From NCBI GenBank assembly GCA_030549335.1, contig CM060194.1, positions 60,912,547-60,976,546 on the forward strand: 64,000 nucleotides of DNA. The letters are read 5' to 3'. Under the pieces are notes generated by a model, which saw only the letters and a program-made list of their open reading frames with translations, searched no databases and was not told the DNA's origin. Below are positions 36,296 through 47,854 of the stretch, piece by piece (the first letter of the stretch is position 1; each line of letters starts with the position of its first letter). The DNA comes from Pontederia crassipes. Lineage: Eukaryota; Streptophyta; Magnoliopsida; Commelinales; Pontederiaceae. A program made the translations under genes and the position numbers.

Positions 36296-38204
36296 GAGGC
36301 AATTTGCGTCTCTTCTCTGCCAATGCTAAAGTGTCATTGTTTAAAGAATTCACTAAGGTAGTAAAAGCTATATGAGTATCAGTGTATTACTTTCATGTTT
36401 AATTACATGTGGATTTATATTTTTCCATTTGGAGCCAACTCCATCTCTTCTTCACTTTGTATTACCACCTTTGGGGTCAGATTATATTAAATTAGGGTCC
36501 AATTCAAAATTAGCATTAGGTTGTAAAATTTCTTCTTGACTGCTTGCTTCTTTTGGGATCATTCCTTCCTTTCACTAATATATTGTTCAATAGTTATTGT
36601 TATTTCTTCACTTTGTTCCTCTAATTTGGGGTCATATTATGATAATGCTTTTGTTGACCCTTGCAGAATTCCAAGAGTAAATTGCAGAAAAATTTGAGCT
36701 TGTAGGACTAAGAATTGTACTTGAATATTCTATATTTTAATAAATAACTCCATCGTTTCATATTATTTTTTAGCGCCTCATTTTATTTTTCTTGCTGGCT
36801 TATGAGGTTTTGTATCATAATTTCAAGATTGGACTTTTTAGGATGTGGAGTTAGATGATTTTGTTGCTGAAGTGAAGATGGAGTCAAGTGTGAAGTAGGG
36901 GCTAAAAGATCATGTAACACTTGGCAATTCATTTGTTATTGTGAATGTTGTATCAAATTTCGATTCTGAGTTTGATGTTGGTATTCTTGCTTCTTGTAGG
37001 ACATTTTTATTGACAACCACATCAATTTAAATTTAACCATAAAGTGTGAAATATAATTTCTTTTTGCTTTCTCTGATCATACAAGGGAAATAAGTACTCA
37101 CTAAATGACTCGGATATAAATAGATGATTGGTTACAATAAACTTGTGATTATTTAGCAATGTTCAATTTGAATTAAGGGTGAAATTGATTCGAATCGGAT
37201 CAATTTTTTAGTCCAAAAAAATCACTTATTATTTTTCGTATTGATTTTCTAAATTACAAAAATTATCCTAAAATTATTTTAAAAAAAAGCATCATCTAGT
37301 CGGGTCAATTTTTTAGCTAGTTTTTTAGGGTCCTATTTTATTATATTATTAATATGTTTAAATGTATTTGTAAGAAATTAAAATTAATATAAAATAATAT
37401 ATATAGATATAAAATATAGTACTAAAAATTTAAAATTATCAAATTAGAATTTCATAATGTGATAGGAGAATATTAAATCATATAAAAATATTATATTAAT
37501 AAAAAAATTAATAATTTATTAATTAACTATATAAATAAAAAAATGGACTCCACCAACTTTTACGATTTTTCCGAATGAGATGCTATTTTGAACGTGTTGG
37601 CTTCAACGCATTCGGATCCTTAATTTTTTATTTAATTTTTTCGGATCCATGGATTTATGGAGTTGGTCATATTTTTTCTTTCAAGTTACACGATAAAGTT
37701 GATCATCATTAACTAATAAACAAAATAGAATAATAAATATTTATGGTGGTGATGGAAATGGAATCCTTGCCGGGCAGGGAACATAATCTCCGACCCGTCC
37801 CCATTTTCACGAAAAAAAATTCTCCGAAGTTGAAGTAGAAATCGCAATAAAGACCCACGCAAATATTGGCCCAATCTTCTCAACTCTCAACCAACCTGAC
37901 CATTCCGTTCCATGGAGCATTGGGACTTAATTTCCCAAAATTATTAAGTCCGTTGACATGGTCGTAACACATTTTATAAAATAACATAATAGCAAGCCAT
38001 GTCCAGTTGTCCACACAAGGAAATCCAACTCCTTACTATTACATAACATGATAATAATATTTATATTTCATAGTTACTAATAATGCATATCTCGCTCGCT
38101 ATACATGGATGGCAGTAGAACTACGCACGTGCCTATATATGTTTCGAACGTAATTGCATAGAAGAGGGGACTGTGGTCCTTCGGTGCAACTGCGCGCACG
38201 CACC
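36296..38204. other. Intergenic DNA, no gene seen
   Basis: AT-rich sequence with no recognised coding region. 37170-37640 has GATTCGAATCGGATCAATT and CATTCGGATCC words bounding very AT-rich DNA, perhaps an old unclassified repeat. The last few hundred bases before 38205 should contain the 3' UTR of the glycine-rich protein gene on the minus strand. Confidence 0.4.
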
Positions 38205-38681
38205 TCAACAGTAGCCAACGCAGTGCTTGGTGCAGTCGATGGTGCATCCTCCGCCGCCGCCGCCGTAACCGTAGCCCTTCCCGGCGTGGCTGTAGCTGGT
38301 GAAGCAATTGGCCGGGCAAGTCACCCGCTTCTTGTAGCAAGGGCCTCGTTCCAAGCACACCACCGAGGTCGGCACCACGCCGCCCCTGGCGTAACCGCCT
38401 CCGGGACCGCCGTAGCCCCCTCCCCAGCCGCCACCGGCTCCGGGGCCGAACTTTGGGAATCCCGGGAAGTTGAAGCCGCCACCGCCGTTGCCGCCGAATC
38501 CAGGGAAGTTGTATCCGCCGGGACCGGGTTCGAACCCTTGGAAGCCGGGGTCGAAGCCGCCGGGGAACTTGGATGAGGGGAAGTCGTCGAACTCGCCCTC
38601 GAGGCCGCGGGCTGCGAAGGCGGAGGAGATGGCCGCCGCCGCCGCGAGCAGCGTGGCCACGAGGAATATGAACTTATTCAT
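38205..38681 (-). CDS. Secreted glycine-rich protein with an eight-cysteine C-terminal domain
   Basis: A single-exon frame of 158 residues. Residues 1-23 form a clear signal peptide (hydrophobic run FLVATLLAAAAAISSAF, cleavage after AFA). Residues 28-60 are acidic and Phe/Pro-rich with repeated F-P-G-F phrases. Residues 60-105 are Gly-rich (GGGGFNFPGF, GGGWGGGYGG). The tail (residues about 107-158) holds eight cysteines spaced C-x5-C-x6-C-x3-C-x19-C-x3-C-x3-C-x3-C, with a Gly-rich loop between the two halves. This looks like a plant family usually labelled glycine-rich cell-wall structural protein. A secreted wall or apoplast role with four disulfides is inference. A TATA-like box lies about 80 bp upstream. 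Codons are highly GC-rich, so the opposite strand also has long open frames (38154-38576), which I reject because they have no signal, domain or promoter. Confidence 0.85.
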   Translation of the reverse strand: MNKFIFLVATLLAAAAAISSAFAARGLEGEFDDFPSSKFPGGFDPGFQGFEPGPGGYNFPGFGGNGGGGFNFPGFPKFGPGAGGGWGGGYGGPGGGYARGGVVPTSVVCLERGPCYKKRVTCPANCFTSYSHAGKGYGYGGGGGGCTIDCTKHCVGYC

Positions 38682-38756
38682 CGACTTCTACGTACCTTTT
38701 GTTGTGTTTCCTTCCCCTTCTTTGGATCTTGGAATTGGAAGGTAGAGAGGGGTCGG

Positions 38757-38764
38757 TATTTAAA
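38757..38764 (-). promoter_or_regulatory. TATA-like box of the glycine-rich protein gene
   Basis: Minus-strand TTTAAATA in CTTTAAATACC, about 80 bp upstream of the ATG at 38681, which would leave a 5' leader of roughly 45-50 bases. Confidence 0.5.
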
Positions 38765-38839
38765 GAGTTGTTTTAGTACACATCTGCAGCAAGCCCAAGC
38801 GGAAGAAAAGTGTACAGGGGGAGAGGAGAGAGGAGAGAG

Positions 38840-38860
38840 ATAGATAGATAGATAGATAGC
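38840..38860. repeat. (GATA)n microsatellite
   Basis: About five GATA units following a GAGAGGAGAG purine run, in the upstream region of the glycine-rich protein gene. Confidence 0.85.
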
Positions 38861-38964
38861 ATTAAAGAAAGGGGAGATGCATGAGACGGAAGTGGGGTTC
38901 GTGTTCAGTAAAGTTGTGGACTTGTTGGCACAAATTGGCACTTAAGTGATGGTCACTGTTATCC

Positions 38965-39696
38965 GCCAAAATTAATACACATCTAACACTGACAACTGAT
39001 GGGGCGTTACGTAATAACTAAGTTTTCGCATATATAATATAGCTTTACACCTTTTGGAAAAAAAAGTAAAGAATACTCGACACAATTAGTTCAAAGATGA
39101 CTACATATCTTCCTGCTGGTATTATGAACGGAACAAACGAGGATTACTTAGCAGCTGCCAGTTCACCACACTACAAAGACCAGCACTTTGCGGACAGTGC
39201 TGCATTCACTGCGGATAATTGTAAAGCATGTATTCTGTGTATAGAATAGAACACTCACCATTCCACCTTCTCACTCACAAGTCTTATCATAAACTCTGCC
39301 ATCAAAATTAGATACTCTACTACCTTCAAATTGACTAGTGGAGTTGGACCAGTGGACATATATATACATATCATATTGACCGTAGCTAATCTTAAATTAT
39401 GCTTCTTTTCTGATAATGGTCTACTTTCAGATTATGTCACAAATTATCTGCAACTTATAACTTGGGTTCGGTCCATGTTGCTTTCCGTTACAGCTGACTT
39501 CTCTCACATTAAAACTTCCAGGTGTTCATTAGGTTCAACTCCATTAAGTCAAAAAGATAAAGACCACCTAATCTCCCATGTGATCCGCCTTTAATTTAGC
39601 TTCTTCTCTCCCAATCCCTTCAGACGTTATCCACTAGCTAGTTACATTTCGAGACCAGGTTGCCGCTCCGTTCCCACACCTTTCCCAAGTGAGAAA

Positions 39697-39732
<36 letters not shown>

Positions 39733-40471
39733 TCAAAAGGTCACAAACATGGGGGAGAAACAAGTAAATGCAAAAGCCTGAATCAATGCTCTCGTTATAA
39801 AGCAAAAGTCCCTCTCGAATAATGACCCAGTGATTCCATGCATGAGAGAGGACAGTGTCAATGTGTCATTATGATGGCCATCTTTGCGTCATACGACATT
39901 GATGACAACTAATATAAATCCCTCTCCAGCTCGTCGCTTGACGTTACGCGTAGAGATTAAACAAACTGTCTTTAATGGCTTGGACAGTTTATGAAGGGAT
40001 CCGACTCAAGTTGCAAGTGATCAGCAGAATTTTTCAGAGAAAGACACAGTTGAGTAGATAACTAAATATATATAGCCATGAAATCGGACAACAAAGAATG
40101 GTTCATATCTCATGTATATTTGACAGAGCTCCAATTCAAGCATATAAATCACGTTCATCCTTCTGTTATTCACACAAATAATTTGATTCCACAGGTTACC
40201 ATATATGTTTTTACTAGTCTACTGATTGTAAGAGTCTGTCTCATTAAGACATTTAAATTCAATCAAAGTGAGAATAAATAAATCAGCATTACAGGAAAAA
40301 TAATATCCAGGAAATATAGATTAGTAAAAACATATATATATATATGGCCTTAATTAGCCATAAAGATCGTTTTTGCCAAATCTTTTCTTTTATAGAAACA
40401 TACTTTAGCCAGGATGAGTAAACAATAAATGTTGATAATATGAAAGAAAATGAAGAATCCGGAATTCAACC
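38965..40471. other. Intergenic DNA with a poly-G tract
   Basis: No gene is recognised. Short open frames at 39331-39594 and 40078-40281 (+) show no domain. A 34-base G run lies at 39698-39731, listed separately. Confidence 0.4.
39698..39731. repeat. Poly-G homopolymer, 34 bases
   Basis: An uninterrupted run of 34 G on the plus strand, ending in GATC. Such a long G run can form stacked G-quadruplexes and is also a common place for sequencing or assembly error. Confidence 0.9.
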
Positions 40472-40815
40472 TGTTACGAAAAGAGGGATAGAGGGATCGC
40501 ACGAAATACAGAAGAACACGAAGAGGAAAAACGGCGGCGGCTCTTTGTTATGGAATAATGATGATTACAAGGATATGTCACCTATCTCGTGATAAGAAAA
40601 TAAATCAAATCCGAATCACAAACAGAATACCCCTAAAAATTTTCACTCAGGGGGCTCCGCCCCCTTGCAACCCCCGCAGGGGGATCCCCCTGGATTCCCC
40701 CTTGACCCCCCACAGGCTCGTTGACCGGGCAGCGAGACCCCCGTAGAAAAATTCTGCTGAAGCGTCTGACTATGTAGGGGGACCAACTGGGTTCAGATTC
40801 AAGGCATTATTAACA
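40472..40815 (-). repeat. Left LTR (3' LTR) of the copia fossil
   Basis: Starts TGTTACG and ends TTAACA on the plus strand, so on the element's own strand it reads TGTTAA...CGTAACA. It matches 44834-45224 in its outer parts. The inner part holds a G/C-rich block of GGGGG and CCCCC words (about 40645-40735) that the other LTR lacks. Confidence 0.9.
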
Positions 40816-43800
40816 AATCTCCACCTTGACTTGAATCATTTTCAGAGCACAAAAGCACGTCACGCCGCCGTCAGTCCCATCTTGAAGCTATTACCAAGTA
40901 TTTATATTAATCAAGTCCAAACAATATTGGAACTTGCCATAAGGAACAGATTTGGTGAACATATCAGCTGGATTGTCTTCAGTGCCAATCTTCTTCACCT
41001 TGATCCTCTTCTCAGTGCGGATGAAGTGATATCTGACATCAATGTATTTGGTTCTTTCATGATGTACTTGATCCTTGGCTAAACATATTGCACTCAGACT
41101 GTCACAGTACACTATAGCCTGCCCCTGATGTAATCCGAGATCTCCAACTAAGCTTTTTAACCAGATGTCTTCCTTGGCAGCTTCCATCAGTGCCATGTAT
41201 TCAGTCTCTGTGGTGGACAATGTAACTGATGGCTGAAGTGTAGCCTTCCAACTAATAACTGAACTACCCAAAGTGAAGACATAGTCTGTCATAAATCGTC
41301 TTCCATCAACATCTCCAGCATAATCTGAATATGAGTATCCTGCAACCAAACACTCTTTATCACTTCTGTAGATGAGGCCAATATCAGATGTTCCTCTCAG
41401 ATACCGAAAAATTCGCTTCACTGCTTGCCAGTGCTCCTTTCCTGGATCGCTCATGAACCTGCTGACAACACTGACTGCATGAGCAATGTCTGGTCTTGTG
41501 CAAACCATGGCATACATCAGACTTCCAACTGCACTAGCATATGGAACCCGAGACATGTACTCCTTTTCTGCATCTGACTTTGGTGCGAAGGCAACAGAAA
41601 GATGAACATTTGCAGCCGATGGAGTATTCAAAGGCTTCGCTCCAGACATTCCAAACCTGGATAAAATCTTCTCAATATAACTTTTCTGAGATAAGAAGAG
41701 TTTACCCTGTGCGCGATCCCTTAGAATTTTCATCCCCAGAATCTTCTGTGCTGCACCAAGATCTTTTATGTCGAATTCTGCACTGAGGAGCTTCTTCAGA
41801 TTTTGAATGTCTGTCATGTCTCTGACAGCAATAAGCATATCATCAACATACAAGAGCAGATAGATGATGGAGCCGTCATTCACCTTCTTGTGATATACAC
41901 AGCAATCATAGGGACTTCGACTGAATCTCTTACTGATCATGAAGCTGTCGAACCATTGTCTGAGAGACTGCTTCAAGCCATACAGAGATTTCTTCAGACT
42001 GCAAACTTGATTCTCCTTTCCAAGAATGGAGAATCCCTCTGGTTGGCTCATAAGAATATCTTCTTCAAGTTCTCCATGGAGGAAAGCAGTCTTCACATCT
42101 AGTTGCTCGAGCTCTAGATTCTGTTGTGCTACAAGAGCAAGTAGCACCCTGATAGAAGTATGTCTAACAACAGGTGAGAATATCTCATTATAGTCCACAC
42201 CTTCTTTCTGACTATAACCTTTAGCAACCAGTCGTGCTTTATATCTCGTGCCTTCAACTCCCGGAATTCCTGCTTTCTTTTTGAAGATGCATTTACAGCC
42301 AACAGTATTCCTGCCTTTAAGCAACTTGACCAGCTCCCACGTCTGATTCTTGTAAAAAGATTTCATCTCCTCACCCATAGCAGCGATCCACTATTCAGAT
42401 TCGGCACATGTGATGGCATCCCTATAAGAGGACGGCTCCAAAGACTCCACCTCTTCAGCTACATGTATTGCATAAGCAATCATGTCCTCGAAATCATATC
42501 GCTTAGGAGGACCCACATCTCTGCGAGGACGTCTAGCAACAATTGACTCCTCTTCAGGTTGCTCATCAAATTCTTCACCTTCTAGTTCTGCTTCTTAATG
42601 TGATCCTTCAGCATCATCCTCAGTTGGAGTGATTTCAACCTCCGCTTATTTACTGACACTCTCTTCAGCCTCCACCTTCAACTGAAGCATTGATGCTTCA
42701 TCAAAGGTCACGCTTCTGCTGTGGATGACTTTGTGTTCTGAAGGAGACCAGATTCTGTAGCCCTTCACTCCTGCACCATATCTCATGAACACCCCTTCTT
42801 TGGCCCTTGGCTCCAACTTCCCTTCACTGACGTGATAGTATGCTGGACAACAAAAAACTTTCAGACAAGTATAATCAGTAGAATTTCCTGATCATACCTC
42901 AGTTGGAGTCTTGAGATCAATCGCAGTCGCCGGACTTCGATTCACCAAGTAGCAAGCTGTGTTAACAGCTTCAGCCCAGAATGTCCTATTTAGGCCAGTG
43001 TTAGAGAGCATGCACCTTGCCCTCTCCAGAAGTGTCCTGTTCATTCGTTCTGCAACTCCATTCTGCTGTGGAGTATCCCTGACTGTGCGATGTTTGTCAA
43101 TGCCTTCATCTTTGCAGAACTGGTCGAATTCAGCAGAACAGAATTCCAAACCATTGTTAGTGCGAAGACGCTTCACTTTCTTCGACGTCTGATTTTCCAC
43201 CAGAACCTTCCACTGCTTGAAGGTCTTGAAGGACTCACTTTTGTGTTTCATCATGAATACCCAAGTCATCCTCGAGTAGTCATCAATCACAGATAGGAAG
43301 TACCTCGCACCTCCTAATGATGGAATACGAGAGGGACCCCAACAATCGACGTGGATGTAGTCAAGTGTCGCCTTCGTCCTGTGCATTGTCTTGCCAAACT
43401 GAGACCTTCGCTGTTTGCCAAATACACAGTGCTTGCAGAAGTTGATTTCAGATATCTTCTTCTCCCCTAGAAGACCTCGTTTGCTGAGGATATTCATCCC
43501 ATTCTGACTCATATGCCCAAGCCGCATGTGCCACAGCCTGGACCTATCTGATTCGGATGAACTAGCCACTGCAGCAACGCCAAAGACTGTCTTGCCTTGT
43601 AATACATACAAGGACTTCTGTCTGACTCCCTTCATAACCGTAGCATCACCTTTCATGACCGTGAGGATGCCTCCAGCAGCATTGATCTGACACCCTTTAG
43701 AGTCGAGGACTCCAAGTGATATCAAATTCTTTTTCAGTTGCGGAACATGGCGGACATCTGTCAGCGTCCTCACAAGATTGTCATGAGTCCTGATCTGCAC

Positions 43801-44833
43801 AGAACCGATCCCAACTATCTGACAGGCTGCATCGTTACCCATGATGACGTTTCCACCATCAATCTTCTGATAAGTTGAGAATCATTCTTTATTCGGAGTC
43901 ATATGATAGGAACACCCTGAATCCAGAATCCAACTATCCGCCAGACATCCTTGATTAGAAGCAGCCAGAACCAAATCATCTTCAGAATTTCCTGTTTCAT
44001 GTGCCACCGCAGCGACAGGGGCATTCTTCTTCTTCGGACAATTCTTTTTCCAATGACCTGGTTCCTTGCAGTAATTACAGATGTCTTTCGCAGTGATTTT
44101 CTTCTTCTTCGACTTGGATTTCTTTGAATTCGAGGACTGTCCCTTCTTTGCGGTCGATATCAAACTCGCGGCCTGAGTCTCTGCAGAATTTTCAGATGTC
44201 CTATGCCGAAGTTCACGAGTATGGAGACTCGATCTTACTTCTTCCAGACTTATAGTTTCCTTCCCGATAATCATAGATTGAACGAAATTTTCATATGATG
44301 GAGGAAGCGAAACTAACAGAATTAGGGCAGCATCTTCATCCTCGATCTTAACATCGATATTTCTGAGTTCCATCAACAAAGAATTTAACTGATCAAAATG
44401 TTCCTTCAGAGGGGTACCTTCCTGCATACGGAGAGAGAACATACGTTGCTTCAACAGCAACTTGTTGGTGAGAGACTTCGTCATATATAGACTCTCGAGT
44501 CTCAACCACAGACCGGCCGCTTTTTCTTCATCTGCGACCTCGCTTATCACCTCATCCGCCAGACACAACAGAATCATCGAGTGCGTCTTCTCCTCCTGTG
44601 CCGCCAAAGTTGCGAGGTCGATCTCCTTTTCTTTGCCTTTCGAGTCTTCCTCCTTTGGCTTGTTCTTCGACACGTTTGAGAGCGGCGCCTTGTTGCTTCA
44701 AAAGCGCCCGCATCTTGATCTGTCACAACCCGAAACTGTTTCTGCCGTTGAACTTCTCCACGCTCACGTTGTGCGACGCCATCTCCCTGCTGATCGAGAA
44801 TCGTTGACAAACCCTAAGGCTCTGATACCAGTT

Positions 44834-45224
44834 TGTTACGAAAAGAGGGAGAGAGAGATCGCACGAAATACAGAAGAACACGAAGAGGAAAAACGGTGGC
44901 GGCTCTTTGTTATGAAATAATGATGATTACAATGATATGTCTCAGTCTAGACCCATAGGGAGTTTATATAAGCACTCCCTTTGACAGATGATAGGAATTA
45001 CATACGGACTGAGACTCTAAATAAATTCTCTGAAAATAGGACATCTATCTCGCGATAAGGAAATAAATCAAATCCGAATCACAAACAGAATACCCCTAAA
45101 GTAAAATCGCGAGACTATGTAACAAATCCGAATCACAAAACAGAGACCCCCGTAGAGAAATTCTGCTGAAGCGTCTGACTATGTAGGGGGACCAACTGGG
45201 TTCAAATTCAAAGCATTATTAAGA
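44834..45224 (-). repeat. Right LTR (5' LTR) of the copia fossil
   Basis: Starts TGTTACG, directly next to the primer-binding site. It matches the left LTR at both ends but has its own middle block (about 44942-45050), which contains a GTTTATATAAGC stretch. Confidence 0.9.
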
Positions 45225-45229
45225 CAACC

Positions 45230-47174
45230 AAAAGTAAAATCGAAAGCTCCCTGGTTTTCTTTCTCCATGTTTCTGATGGTACACTGCAGCTTTTTTATTT
45301 CCCACAATTTTTGACATGTAACAAAACCGAATTGCAGGGACTGAGTGGGTTATGATGCCCCATGTCTGTAGTACAAAGCACTAGTAGGATTGCTACTGGC
45401 CTAAGAACTTTATATCACCAAGTTGATTGCTACTGACTGTAAGATCAATCCTCAAATGCAGACATCAAAATATCTATCTGCAACTTGCCATGAACCCTAA
45501 TCATATCCACACTTGATAATAATCCTTGAACTCCATAACCACAACTCTGCAGAAGGACAAAAAGGTTTTGCACAATCATGAAGAACAATGCAATTTGCAG
45601 TGGGGCTTCAACAAGCACTGAAGCACTTCAAACAAGACAGTACTATGTCTCCCACGTTGTAGAAAAAAATGATGAAAAAAAAGAGATGCATCAGTCCATG
45701 AAATATCAGAAAAAAAAAGTGCGAAACACGAATCAGTGTGAAAAAGAAAGAGGAATTCAGATGTGATCCATTGCACCTAATGGTGGTCCTGGTGATAGCT
45801 AGTGGTTCAGTAGTTTGAACTTTAAATTTTTTTTTTTTCAATTGCAGTAGTTTGAACTTTATATGCGATTCATTACCTGCAGTACTTACGATATTTTCCC
45901 AGGTTCAGAATCTATGGCCGCCTTCAGAAATAAAAGAAGAAAGGATGAAAAAGATGATCAAACGACCAACTAGTAGGTCAGGTTTCGCAATGTAAAAGCA
46001 AAAATCAAGCTGGCCCGGTTGTGATATTACTTTGTGCAATAACATATAACAGAAAAAAAATAGAATAAATAAAAATGTAAATCGAGCACTGTTGCATGAT
46101 ATGAAATGTGAAGGCACCAAATAGAAAATAATACAAAAAGATTAACACTTTAGTCGGTTTGTGTCAAACTGATAATTCAGCGTCTTCCACTAGAAAAGTA
46201 ATGGAAATCTTACATACAATATATTATAAGTTACTGAAACCATCATAAATGCTGAAAAAATATTAATTATTACTAAACCATCTTATATTTTGTTACTTCA
46301 TTTGCTACTTTACATTTTTTTACTCCGTAGGATGTGCATGGTTTTTATTCTCTCAACGTGTCTAGTTTTTTACATGCTTGCTTTCTTTTTATTTTCTTTT
46401 CCTCAGTCCTTCCCTGCTTTCTCGTTCGTGCTTGGAGCACTTTTCGACTTTGTCTCCGTTTCTTTCATCTTTTCCATCTCCAGCATATATAATATGTACA
46501 TATATTATTGTGCTTTGAGTATCTACTAAGGTATATAAAATAAAATTAAGTTTTTAGCATATAAATTATTTAAAAGCATGTCAGAAATATTATATATGAC
46601 ACAAATAATGATGTTAAAATATGGAACTCATAAATTTGTCAATCAATTAATATTGTCAAGATATAAAATTTGTATAAGGCTAAAAAATTGGTAACGTTTT
46701 CTTAATTATTAACATATCATGTCCCGTGTACCCAAAACTTATTTGGAGTGGATCCCCAAATTATATATTTCTCTGTCATCAAGGAAGCTTCGTCTACTGA
46801 TTTCAGGGCTTCAGAAAAAAAAAATTAAAAACAAAACAAAAAGCCAAAAAAACTAAAGCGAGAGAGACTAATTTTTACTATTAACAAACTTGAAAATTTT
46901 TAATATATGAACTGAGTTAATTTCCCTTGTTCGGAAAAATAATTATAATTTATAAATGATCAATGTTTAACATCCATGAATCAATTTTTTTAATCACATG
47001 TTCAGTCATGACTCATGACGTGAGTCATAAATAACCCACAGTATTGTCTTGGAGTTGTGTGTGTCCTCGTATCTGTAGATAAATAGATTTGGTATTGAGG
47101 CACTCATTGACTTCTTGTGTTCAAAAAATTGACCTTTCTTAGTTCTTGAATATTACGGGTAGTGCCAACATCCT

Positions 47175-47262
<88 letters not shown>

Positions 47263-47854
47263 GAACTATATATAAGCAAATTGGTTCATCGCCTGAATTG
47301 ATAAATCACATGTAAATGTTATGGTGAGAATGTATCATATGGTCAAATCTTAAAATGGTTATTTTGTCGAAAGAAAAATATTGTCGTCTTGCCTCTTAAT
47401 AAATTAATAAGACTCGATGAACATCTAAGTTAATATTCATTGAAAATTAATTCGGAACGATAATTCGAGAAAAAGCAAAATATATTACTTATTGTTTTTC
47501 AATGTATACATGTGTTCAAATAGTTATATTCAATGCCAAAAAAAAAACACAAAAAATGATCATTGTGATAAGTGAAACCGTGGGGTCATCATCTTCTCTT
47601 CTCAAATTGTTGTGCTTTACAATGGAATGTGCAGATATATAAATATGGCTTGTTTTATTAAAAAATTATGGTTTGTTTCGTCACGTCAATAACAGTGACG
47701 CTACAAGTCCATTTCTTCCACGACTTCAACTGAAATGGCCCCCAAGCAAACCTGGATCAAATAAAAAATACTGAAAAATTAGGGGTATGTGTCTCTTAAG
47801 AAATTAAAATTGACTCATTTAAAATATGACTATCTTGAATCATGCGGATAAAAC
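45230..47854. other. Intergenic DNA, no gene seen
   Basis: AT-rich sequence with poly-A/T runs. Open frames at 45576-46120 and 46290-46529 are low-complexity (Phe/Lys-rich) and match no family. A TA/GA microsatellite at 47175-47258 is listed separately. Confidence 0.4.
47175..47258. repeat. (TA)n followed by (GA)n microsatellite
   Basis: About 57 bp of TA dinucleotides (with one TG variant) continue directly into 26 bp of GA dinucleotides. Confidence 0.9.

Larger units (their letters stand above)
40472..45224 (-). mobile_element. Ty1/copia LTR retrotransposon fossil, near full length, broken
   Basis: It lies on the minus strand, 4753 bp, with an LTR at each end (40472-40815 and 44834-45224) and a 5 bp target duplication CAACC on both sides (40467-40471, 45225-45229). 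The primer site TGGTATCAGAGCCT (minus strand, 44817-44830) matches initiator Met-tRNA, and a polypurine tract (AGGTGGAGA) abuts the left LTR. Parts in order: gag with a CCHC knuckle (CNYCKEPGHWKKNC, about 44070), protease-like region (about 43900), integrase with an HHCC-type motif (HMRLGHMS ... CKHC, about 43430-43530) and a core with DYIHVDCWGP and GVAERMNRTLLE (about 43020-43370), reverse transcriptase with YVDDMLIA (about 41840), and RNase H with LSTTETEYMALMEAAKE (about 41190). Gene order with integrase before reverse transcriptase marks copia, and the sequence resembles the Tork/Tnt1 lineage. The reading frame is interrupted by a handful of breaks (roughly three to six), so the copy is dead. 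Age: fairly young, given the visible target duplication and similar LTRs. Confidence 0.93.

Noticed and set aside
38154-38745. Plus-strand open frames over the glycine-rich protein gene
   Set aside because: They are composition shadows of the GC-rich minus-strand gene, which has a signal peptide, cysteine pattern and TATA box.
40831-44920. Plus-strand open frames across the copia element
   Set aside because: They are antisense to clear gag, integrase, reverse transcriptase and RNase H coding regions.
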